This document shows, piece by piece, positions 55,488 to 64,000 of a stretch of DNA of 64,000 nt (the stretch's first letter is position 1; the number at the start of each line of letters is the position of its first letter). This DNA is from Eremomyces bilateralis CBS 781.70. Lineage: Eukaryota > Ascomycota > Dothideomycetes > Eremomycetales > Eremomycetaceae. Both the position numbers and the translations under genes were made by a program. Location: assembly GCF_010015585.1 (NCBI RefSeq), contig NW_022985076.1, positions 612,764 through 676,763 of the forward strand, in the 5' to 3' direction. A model generated the notes under the pieces. It had not been told where the DNA came from, did not search any database, and saw only the letters and a list, made by a program, of their open reading frames with translations.

Positions 55488-57103
55488 ATGAACATCAACA
55501 GTTTCCCTCCGGAAATCCTCTCCCAGATCCTGAACCACGCCGTCGCGTATAATCTACGGGATGGTGTGTCGTTCACCTTCGGTCTGTCCCAGGCTCCCCA
55601 GCCGGGCAGGCGTGCGAGGCTGGAGAGGTACGTGAGGGGTCCCAATCATCTTCGTGCCTGGGACGCTGCCTCTCCCCTTCGCCATGTCTGCTCCTTGTGG
55701 CACGAGTGGGCCGTCACAAACAGTGTGAAAGATGTCTACGTCCGCAAGCGGCAAGGATCGGAGAGATGGGCTGAATTGAGCCATAATCGAGGTATGTCTC
55801 CGTTTCCCCCCGACGTATCCTGGACATGAACTGACGTTTCTGAGCAGCTGCATACGGATCCTATGAACTCATGGACCAATCCAAACTGACGGGATGCTAC
55901 GTATACCGCGACCCCTTCACTCCTCTGCAGCAAACGAAGGGCCTTTTCGAGAGCCATGCAATGCTCGCATCCAGTGTACAGCGCCTCTGGATCCATGGTT
56001 TCAACGGCTTCGAGAACTCCACCGATGTCGCCAACATCGTCCGCGCTTGCTCGGGCCTCGTTGCCATCAGTCTTCCGTGGACCTTGCTTCGATACCTGAC
56101 CGCGAGCGACTGGGTCCGCCTGCTGCGACATGGGAGCGACAACCCCTTGGTCTCGCTCGAATTCCTTTCCGTCGACCTCCAAGAGGCTCAGACCAATGAC
56201 CCCCAGAACCGGGCCAACTTTCGTGCGCTGCAGGACTCGCGAGTAAACTTTGGGTCCCTCAAACGACTCAAACTGTTCGGCGATAGCACCTTCATGCCGA
56301 TCACGGATGATGATCTGTTCGCCATTTCCGCAACCGCCTCCGGGCTCGAGGAGTTCCACATGACATGCACATCGAGCATCACCATCAACGGTACGTGATC
56401 AGTTGATCGTTGTTGAACCAAGAGCCAGCACTAACGTCCATTTCTAGGTGTGATGTCCATTCTCAAAGCCTCCCAATCCACCCTCCGCGTCCTCGAGCAC
56501 GCCCCTCGCTCTCAGGATGGTTTCGATCACCCGCACCCTGGCTCACTGGCCGATGGAGAACACATCTGCGAGGTGCTGACGAGCTGCCCCAATCTTCGCG
56601 ACCTTTCCATATCCGTCCCGACCATGTGCGCGGACCTCTTTTCGAACGAGAACGTCCGCTGGAAAGGCGAATGCCAGGTTCGTGCCGCGCACCTGTGCCC
56701 GGAGGCACTATCACACGCCAAGCGACAGCTCCAGCAAAAGCCGACCAAACCCCGTGGCAAGTCGTCTCGCGATCCTTCACAATTGGCGCTTGCATCGCTT
56801 CTCGTCCAATCACGGAACCTCATCAATGCATGCAATCGACTTCGCGACCACGACCCGCTGTCGATCGAAATCTTCTTCTCCGACTACATTTTTGAGCCGC
56901 ATGCCCGGTCGGTTCATGGGTACTTCGAGCCGGCGGAGACGGTGTCGCACGGATTATGGCCGCAGTTGAAGGCACCCAGTGGAAAAGGACCATACGGATC
57001 AACCGGTCTGTATGGTAAAGGGGAAGAGGGGGTTTATGATCGGATTGACGAAGAGGAGTTCCTAAAGGGTCTGGAAGGGGACTGGATCCGGATTAATGAT
57101 TGA
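55488..57103 (+). CDS. F-box protein
   Basis: Exons 55488..55791, 55848..56390 and 56448..57103, with introns of 56 and 57 bases, give 500 aa. The N-terminus NSFPPEILSQILNHAV is an F-box, normally bound by Skp1 in SCF ubiquitin ligases, with LRHVCSLWHEWAVTN completing it. The rest has leucine-rich-repeat-like segments (LVAISLPWTLLRYLT, LEFLSVDLQEAQTND, LKRLKLFGDSTF, NLRDLSISVPTM) that probably hold the substrate site. The substrate is unknown. The start is the only Met ahead of the F-box in this frame. Confidence 0.8.
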
Positions 57104-57808
57104 AACATGGTTCAATCCTGGCGAGCCGCATAATCTTGCGAGGCTGGGTCATTCGATGACGACATTACGAATTCCGAAGCTGGCGTTTAGGTTTATTGGG
57201 CTTCATGATGGAAGCGTCTTTATTGGGCAGCACAATTAGCGAAAATCGGATATCAGGGAGCATCAAAAGTTGATATTGGAGGAGCAAACAGGACCGATTC
57301 CCTTCTCACGGGGTTATGGCACAAGGTGCATTACATGTATCTCATTCGCCCTTGGCAAAGGTTGCAGGATCGAAGTCCAGATGAACTTCATGCATATAAT
57401 AATCATTAGTCACCCACCCACAATCCTAGAACGCATGCTTGTGATTTTTTAATTGTTCTTTTACTCTAGCCAATCCTGCGGCTGATAGAAACAACCGTGA
57501 TGCAGGTCGATAGTACTACGACTGGCCCTCCCCTGAGTACTACGCTTTTCGCAGCTTTACAGTCCATGTTATACGGTTTCAATACTTAGATACGGAAATA
57601 TCAAGGTCCAGAACCAGATACACTTTTCATGATGATATGCATTCCAATGAATTTCGTTCACTCGCTAGAGAATGGTACACTTCACCGGAAGCCCACACGG
57701 ACCGTCCTTGTCCACATTCTTCTTCTGCAGTGTAGCTTTGGGTGATGCGATCCCCTCATCCGCCGTCCCATGTGCCAGCTTTTCCTCAGCACCGTTGCTA
57801 TCATCTAG
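57104..57808. other. convergent intergenic, F-box and WrbA-like genes
   Basis: 705 bases between converging stops, AT-rich near 57395-57450. Nothing beyond likely 3' UTRs is seen. Confidence 0.6.
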
Positions 57809-58683
57809 TCATGCGAAGTTGACTTTGGCGACGGTGGAATAGAAGGCCTTGCCCTGCTCCTCGGCGAGCTCGAGCTCCTTCGTGGTAGGTTGGCGCGAGC
57901 CGTCACCACCCTATAAAATCAGTCAGCTTGACTAGTCTCATGCTTCATGCAGTGTCATAGCCGCTAGGCAACGGGGAAGAAAGGAAATATTAAACGTACC
58001 GCGAAAGTGCCTGCACCCCATGGGCTTCCGCCGCGAACCTCTGTCAAGTCTGCGAGGTGGCCGAAGACCGTCTTGTATCCCAAGGGCACATAGATGATCC
58101 CGTGATGGGTCAAGGTGGACAGGGCGGCAATGGCGGTGCTCTCCTGTCCGCCGCCCTGGGTGCCGGAGGAGACGAAGAGACCGGCGTACTTGCCCCAGAA
58201 CGCGCCGGACGCCCATTGCCCGCCCGTGCTGTCCCAGAATGCCTTCCACTGGGCGGGGAAATTGCCATAACGGGTCGGGATGCCGAAGAGGAAGGCATCG
58301 TACCCCTCCAGATCGGCGGGCTTGGAGAGGACGGGAATGGAGGGGTCTTTCGGTGGGGCGTGCATCTTGGTGAGGATTTCTTCGGGGAGAGTCTCCGGAA
58401 CTCTGGAAGAATCAGTTAGTCTGAGGTACGCAAGGTAGTTATGTTCATCATGTCCAGGGGTAAGAACCCCATCTGGGAGAGGAGGAGAGAGTTAGATGGC
58501 AACGTACTGGAAAAGGTCGGCAGTGCCGCCAGCTGCCTCAATGCCCTTCTTTTCGGCTAGGGCCAGCTTGGCGATATGGCCGTACATGGAGTACTGTCGA
58601 GTCAAATGTTAGTATGTTCATTGATCCAGCAGTGCTGAGGAAGGGTGAAGCCGTACATAGACGATTGCGATCCTCGGTGCCAT
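57809..58683 (-). CDS. NAD(P)H:quinone oxidoreductase, WrbA/flavodoxin type
   Basis: Exons complement(58657..58683), complement(58508..58593), complement(58000..58402) and complement(57809..57910) give 205 aa; the first exon has only nine codons (MAPRIAIVY). The flavodoxin-like FMN site is formed by [16 protein letters not shown] (spanning the first splice) and [23 protein letters not shown]. The C-terminus continues [20 protein letters not shown] then [22 protein letters not shown]. Fungal members (Pst2/Ycp4 and the Alt a 7/Cla h 7 allergens) reduce quinones by two electrons and protect against oxidative stress. Confidence 0.92.
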
Positions 58684-59971
58684 CGTGAAGGAGATGTCTT
58701 CAAAAGACGTTACAGGTTATGGGACTAGATTGGGATGAGTTGATGGATTGTTCAGTGATTGCAGTGGAGGAATTGGATAGAGGATTGGGATGAATTGGAG
58801 AGAGAATTTGGACTGTGTGGGGTCAGGTAGGCCTTTATAGTTATCTCTGCCGTGCACAGCGGAAGTAGGACAGGTCCATTCAGTATTCCGCACTTGCTTA
58901 GTATTCATATTTGAATCTTTCTACTGGTAGACCCCCACCTATATTTCCCAAATCCCAACCGGAACATCCCCGCCATGAACTCAACTCCTGCACACCTGGC
59001 TGCACGACATGACTAATACGGCAATGATAAACACAGACTGGTACGGCAAATGATAAACACAGACTGGGTTAACTTGAATGCCTAGGTCGTCGACGTTCCA
59101 CCGTTCCTATTCTAATCCCTCATACACTGTGAGAACTCAAACACATCCATACATCCGATGTTCCACGTTGTTTACGATTCGTACTTGGTGGGGCTTGGAG
59201 ACTCGGAGCCATCGGTCTTGGCAGAGGACACCAAGGCGAACGATAATCCCAAATAGCTTAGAAATCGGCTGGTAATATAGCTATCCCTATTCCGTACTCC
59301 GTTATGGGCGGTTTCAACTGCAGGTCTGATGACCTAATCATTGGTCGATAAAGGTGAGCAAATTGCGGCTAGTTCCGCTATGGGTCAGAATTTCTAAGCC
59401 TTCCATCTGTTTGCTAATTCTTCTTGGTTGCTCTGTGGGCCGGTTGGTTAGTCATGTATGTGGACTGCGGAACCGGGCTGGGCTGGGGAGTGGGGATTCA
59501 TTCCGTCATGGAGTGTCCAAATTCCGCACTTCTTAATTATTCAGCAAATTCGGTTTCTCACGTCCCCAACCTGGCACTGACCGAGTGGCACAGTGTAGTC
59601 TCTCCAAAGATTTGCAATTGTCGTGCAACATCCTAATCACGGTCTAGTACACGTCTACAAGACCCCATTTTAGCCGGCCCTATTATTAGGACCGAGTTTG
59701 ACGGGCGACAGAAATGCGTAGCTCGGTTGCTCAACAGCTGATATTGATTCTTGAGATATTGACACTGGATAGGTAGTATTATTGCGTGTACGATGTTTGT
59801 CCGCACTCCATGCTGGAACAGGATCTTCTTAGACCGCGACAAGAGAGAGAATTGTCTTAATACAGGTGAAGGTCGATTCTCAGATTGTCTTGCCGTGACG
59901 CCTCCTGGATACTGTCTTTTTTCTTGTCGAACTTCCATCCCCTCCATTCGCTGTTTTCGGCTTGCGGCTAG
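58684..59971. other. 1.3 kb intergenic, WrbA-like promoter
   Basis: Upstream of the quinone reductase and downstream of the DUF4334-like gene. It includes a short tandem duplication (59017-59067). No convincing gene. Confidence 0.6.
59017..59067. repeat. tandem duplication of about 26 bases
   Basis: Two adjacent copies reading TACGGCAATGATAAACACAG and TACGGCAAATGATAAACACA, each continuing into GACTGG, differing by one inserted A. A recent local duplication upstream of the WrbA-like gene. Confidence 0.85.
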
Positions 59972-60713
59972 CTAGTCCTTCTCCGCGAAATCGATATGTT
60001 TGATCGTCACGTTTCCTTTCACCATCCTATAGTGTTTGGATATCTGCTGGTTATGAGTTTTATGACATCATGCTTTTGGACCCTCGTCAGACTTACGGAT
60101 TGGTGACATCAAATTTGATTTCGACTCCTTCAACCCTCTCCAACCAGAAATACGCGGGTTCGGCCAGCGATCCATTCCAGTCGCTCTTCCCTAGAATGAG
60201 CAAATCCTTCCCTGGTCTGACAACGCGGAAATAGTCCATCAATGGCACTTTATTGTAGATGATCGTCGCAGTGACAACACCCTGGTGCTCTACGTTCCGA
60301 GCTCGAGCGATGTCCTTCCTTGGGTACGGAAAGATCACGTCCTTATTGACCGTTCCATTCGTCGGTCCGGGGGGGTGGCAGAGCAACGGGTTGACAGCGT
60401 TCTCAGACGCAATCTGTTTCCCGAACCAGTTGATCGGGCTCGGTTTCTTACCCCCATCGAAATATCCGCCCCGATAGGTGCCGATCGCCTCGGACACGGA
60501 GAGTGGTGGCAAGGCAGACCACAGTGGATGCAGTGCTTCCGCTGGAACGGCCTCTCCAGCGGAAATATGTCGTAGGACTTGCTGTTGGGCGGCGGGACCG
60601 TCCATGTTCACTTGACAACTTGGGGGAGATGGAACTACGGAAGTGGATCCAACGATTGAAAAGCACACGATACCGGAGCAGATGGCAGCAGAAATGGAGG
60701 GTGAAAAGAACAT
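59972..60713 (-). CDS. GXWXG/DUF4334-like protein
   Basis: Exons complement(60097..60713) and complement(59972..60026), joined by a 70-base GTAAGT...TAG intron, give 223 aa. The splice is favoured because the first exon ends at a strong donor and the new end (MVKGNVTIKHIDFAEKD) reads well. Motifs are LHPLWSALPPLSVSEAIGTY with GGYFDGG, corresponding to the GXWXG segment, INWFGKQIASENAVNPLLC, and a C-terminal ATIIYNKVPLMDYFRVV with LILGKSDWNG typical of DUF4334. Function is unknown. The chosen start MFFSPSISAAICSG gives a possible signal peptide; an in-frame Met at 60845 would add 44 residues. Confidence 0.65.
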
Positions 60714-61545
60714 GGCGATGCGCCGTTTTGTAGTACCTCTGGTAATCGGAAGGATCGGATATCGCGGCTGCAGCGCATTGCCTATTCCTACGTACTTATG
60801 CAACTCTTGCGTCGGAGCGACATTACCAGATCGCTTGTCAACCACTGGAATCTCCCTGTCGGCTTCTCGGATTCATGTATAAACAATAGTGCTGTCAATC
60901 CCCGTATATTCCACAGCGACCAGGGTCTTGAAGCCATCCTTCAGCGCTAAAAAGTTCTGGCATTCTGGAATAGCTTATAGATCGGGTGCCAGGTAGCTCA
61001 AATATTGCTAGGTATTACTTTAAGGCCTGATATGACCAGGATGGAGACCTCTTGGGTGATATTCTTCGTGAAATTCATAGGTTCGACCTCGGTGAATGAT
61101 CTGTTTGGATTCCATGGATTGGTCGGTATGAATCCAAGGTGCCCGTCCCCAACATTGCCGCTGCAGATGCCGAATAGATCTCTCACCTTACCGACTTGGC
61201 TAATCTTAGTTGTGTATAGTGTCGATATAAAGTTATTGCCGGATATTAATGTTGTTGAACCATGCCTTGTTGAGTGAGACTTGAGAGAAGTCCAATTTGG
61301 TACGGTGGTATGGTCCCTGGCATTCAGGGAAGATTCCTAATGACTCGTGATTGCTGCACTGTGAATGGCACTGCAGGAACGCATGACTCGGGGAGATCCT
61401 GGAATCCGAATCACCACATCTTCGCGAGGCGACGCAAACATCGGGCAGAACGTTAATTCCAAACATGTTCTTGGGCTTCTGGGCCCGACTCCAAAGACAG
61501 AGATAGTTGGACATTCTTTATATCCCCCGAACGATATAACCTGGA
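60714..61545. other. divergent promoter, DUF4334-like and yth1
   Basis: 832 bases between divergent starts. Short frames only; nothing recognised. Confidence 0.6.
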
Positions 61546-62368
61546 ATGGCGACCGCCACCATGTCTGCGCAACGTCTTGCGAACGAGATCCTCCATGTTA
61601 CTCCCCCTCCCAAGTATGACTTCGGATTCAACGAGTTCCTGAAACGCGAATATCGGTTTGGACTCGATCCGGATCGTCCATCATGCAAAGCATACATGCA
61701 AGGGCACTGTCCCATGGGGAGCAACTGCCCTGACAAGCATCACATTCAAAGCTCGTTCAATAAGTATGCCTCGAGTGTCCTTTCAATCAAGAAGCGCCTC
61801 TAACGGTTGGAATCATAGCCTCGTTTGCAAGCATTGGCTCCGTGGTCTTTGCAAGAAAGGGGAACAATGCGAATTCCTTCACGAGTACAATCTACGTCGC
61901 ATGCCCGAGTGCAACTACTTCGCCCGCCACCAGACCTGTCCCAATGGCGACGACTGTCTATATCTCCACATTGATCCCGACTTCAAACGTCCTCCATGTC
62001 CGCATTTCGAACGGGGATTTTGCCCCCTCGGACCCCGCTGCGCGAATCGACACGTGAAGATGGAGAAGATTTGCCCGTTCTACATTGCCGGCTTCTGTCC
62101 CAACGGGAAACAATGCAAGGAAGGACATCACGCTAAGTTTGTCGATGACCTTCCGCCGCCGGAACCAAAGATCGTGAAGAGCAAGGAACAACTAGAGCAG
62201 GAGAAACTGTTGAGAGAGCAGGATTTGAGGGAGGAAGAAGAGCGGGAACGAGAGCGATACGATAAAGGTGCCGATCCAAGCTCCCAGCAACAGCGATTCC
62301 GAGCGAACTGGAGGTCGAAGCCAGGGAAAGCTGGAATCCCCCGTCCGAGGAGAGGAAGAGGGTTTTGA
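61546..62368 (+). CDS. yth1: mRNA 3'-end processing protein Yth1 (CPSF30)
   Basis: Exons 61546..61763 and 61819..62368, joined by a 55-base GTATGC...TAG intron with a CTAAC branch point, give 255 aa. Five CCCH zinc fingers are visible: CKAYMQGHCPMGSNCPDKH, CKHWLRGLCKKGEQCEFLH, CNYFARHQTCPNGDDCLYLH, CPHFERGFCPLGPRCANRH and CPFYIAGFCPNGKQCKEGH. The tail is charged, with a Glu/Arg coiled coil and an RPRRGRGF end. Yth1 is a nuclear subunit of the cleavage and polyadenylation factor and binds the AAUAAA-type signal. An internal Met at 61561 is an alternative start. Confidence 0.95.
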
Positions 62369-62931
62369 TCGCCTGAAACCCTTGGAATTTCTCAATTTCA
62401 TTGCAACATGGCTCTATCGCATGGTTCGCAGATGGTAGTCAACGTGGAGCGGAACGGGTGATATGGCCGACGCTTCGAAACAATCTACCAAGGGGCCCCT
62501 ACCTCTATACAGATTTCTCCTCTGGGAAGAAGAAGTGAGGAATGGATCATATGGTTTAAAAGTGAAGTCCAAACAAGAGACGATACTGGATTAGTTGAGA
62601 CTGCAGTCTCGAAGATGAAGGGTTAGGAGGGTGCCGCCCGAGGCTCTTGGTATGGATGAGTCTTAGGTGGAGTTACCTTACGGCCAAGCGCCATCTAAAC
62701 CTAGTGGTCCTTCAGACGGGGGTTGAATATGGCATAGGGGTTTCTACGGGGGTGGGTACCAATCCGAGAACGTCCCACTGTCTGCTGGGAAGGCAGCTAA
62801 AAAGAATTTCACAGGCTGAGGGAATTTGGAGGACAGACTGGGAAGAGCTTCATATCTAGCTAGTGTAGTGCGTAATGCTGGTACCTGTGCGCTATGAGAC
62901 TATATCTGGTGCACGCTTGAAATACTTCAGC
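62369..62931. other. convergent intergenic, yth1 and wss1-like
   Basis: 563 bases between converging stops, probably 3' UTRs. Nothing else seen. Confidence 0.6.
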
Positions 62932-64000
62932 CTATGAAGATGCTTTCATTGTCCCACATGCAGAGCATGTCCACCATTGTGATTCCATAAACGCACTGCA
63001 ATGCCAGCAGTTCCAACCTAGCGGCTTCTCCTTTGGGATTATAGGGGTGGATGCCAACCTAGACATCTGCCGGTCGGCATCCAGCTTTCCGTTGGCCTGC
63101 TTCGGGGACGAGATATAGGTGGGTCGTTCCGATCCGCATGCATCGCACGCCAAATAGTCCATCGGATTATCCAGAGTACATATGAGACAGCTCCAGATAT
63201 TGCTGGCATGTCCCTCTCCCAACGTTTCGGCTTGATGAGTAATAGGCAGTAACAGTAATGAACTTGTGTCTGACTGCGTTGATGGTACCGATTCAGTTGC
63301 CCCAAACGGCTCCAGAAGCGCAAGGCTTGCGCTTCGTCCCGCCTGGAGACCTGACTCGGAGCTCCAGATCAACCCGTCTTGATCGTTGGATATCGTTGCT
63401 TCCTCTTCCTGTAATTTATTTCCCTCCTCGGCCTCATACAACTCGACTAGGGCAATGGCAATTGCTGCATCATTCGCATCGTCCTCCTCTGCCTTAGTCC
63501 TGAACCCATTCTTAGAAGCATCCTTGGCCAGCCTTTGCCCTTCTTCCGTGCCCGAAGCGCAACCTTTTGCAATTTCTGTCCGCCTGGACGCTGCATCGGC
63601 CATGGCCTTTCGCATATCTGTAACATTCGATCCGGGTGTACCGCCCACTCGATGCCCCTGTCGGCCATGGGATTGTTTCTGACGCTCCGCAGCGGCAGCC
63701 CGAACTTGTCGGCGCAGTTCGTCATTAGGTATTCGCTTACCGCCGAGTTTACGGCCCGCGGATAGGAAGCCTTCGCCCGTGTACCCTTTCATGCGCAATA
63801 TTTGGTATTCGCCGCGAAGCTCGTTCCATAGTGTTTGGAAGTTGTGATTGTGTGGGCCCCAGATGATGTGGGATAGTCTATGGAAGTCAGCATAACGTGT
63901 AGGACCTGAGAGAGAAGGAACATGCTCGTGTAAGAGGGTGTCGATAACATTTTCTAAAGGGATGAACTGCCGCGGATCGGGTGTGAAGCGAAGTCGAATG
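62932..64000 (-). CDS. WSS1-type DNA-protein crosslink protease, C-terminal part
   Basis: The gene runs off the right edge. Exons are complement(63926..>64000) and complement(62932..63877). The 48-base intron is GC-AG (GCATGT...CCATAG); only this splice yields the WLM zinc-protease motif ENVIDTLLHELSHIIWGPHN with HExxH, while unspliced reading breaks it. After the WLM segment (NFQTLWNELRGEYQIL, GYTGEGFLSAGRKLGG) come a charged linker, a RanBP2-type zinc finger (WSCLICTLDNPMDYLACDAC) and a second (WNCWHCSAFMESQWWTCSAC). WSS1 and SPRTN-like proteases cut proteins crosslinked to DNA during replication. The N-terminus is missing. Confidence 0.88.
   Translation of the reverse strand, partial: IRLRFTPDPRQFIPLENVIDTLLHEHVPSLSGPTRYADFHRLSHIIWGPHNHNFQTLWNELRGEYQILRMKGYTGEGFLSAGRKLGGKRIPNDELRRQVRAAAAERQKQSHGRQGHRVGGTPGSNVTDMRKAMADAASRRTEIAKGCASGTEEGQRLAKDASKNGFRTKAEEDDANDAAIAIALVELYEAEEGNKLQEEEATISNDQDGLIWSSESGLQAGRSASLALLEPFGATESVPSTQSDTSSLLLLPITHQAETLGEGHASNIWSCLICTLDNPMDYLACDACGSERPTYISSPKQANGKLDADRQMSRLASTPIIPKEKPLGWNCWHCSAFMESQWWTCSACGTMKASS

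Overview
The window is nuclear DNA of a filamentous ascomycete, most likely a eurotiomycete near Aspergillus or Penicillium. The inference rests on compact genes with introns of about 45-140 bases (GTRNGT donors, CTAAC-like branch points, YAG acceptors), on closely spaced genes on both strands, and on recognisable fungal orthologues (PalC, SidD, SidF, Cgr1, Mim1, Yth1, Vps3844). I saw no rRNA, tRNA, CRISPR array, virus-like element or intact transposon. Gene models were assembled by hand from reading frames, splice sites and family resemblance; no database search was run.

Left flank (1-5 kb): the 3' part of a secreted SURNod19-like gene, palC (ambient-pH signalling), a 12 kDa complex I subunit and an uncharacterised Cys/His-rich protein.

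Centre (5.2-26.3 kb): an extracellular siderophore cluster of the fusarinine C / triacetylfusarinine C type. In order it holds a SidD-like NRPS (A-T-C-degenerate A-T-C), a SidF-like N5-hydroxyornithine transacylase, a SidI-like acyl-CoA ligase, an AIF/AMID-like FAD oxidoreductase, a SitT-like ABC exporter and a SidG-like GNAT acetyltransferase. The inferred flow is: SidI makes the mevalonate-derived CoA thioester, SidF transfers the acyl group to N5-hydroxyornithine (probably in peroxisomes, since both proteins end in PTS1-like tripeptides), SidD joins and cyclises three units, SidG acetylates, and SitT exports or detoxifies. Eight exact ATCWGATAA motifs (the known binding sequence of the iron-responsive GATA repressor SreA) were found by eye, all between 12.6 and 26.7 kb, against about one expected by chance in the whole window. 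The oxidoreductase gene has its own motif 157 bases upstream and is the least expected member.

26.3-29.6 kb has no confident gene. It holds an orphan SreA-type motif, an unusual array of palindromic units about 47-57 bases apart, and degenerate-looking sequence.

Right part (29.6-64 kb): housekeeping genes. These are CFIm25, ribokinase, a KEN-box protein, Mim1/Tom13, an SH3 protein, an SEP-UBX p47/p37-like Cdc48 cofactor, OXA1, Vps3844, an unknown protein, Cgr1, Cmc2, a copper amine oxidase, TIM10, mitochondrial ribosomal protein L1, an F-box protein, a WrbA-type quinone reductase, a DUF4334-like protein, Yth1/CPSF30 and the C-terminal part of a WSS1-type DNA-protein crosslink protease. Genes for mitochondrial proteins are frequent, and several promoters carry CACGTGAC.
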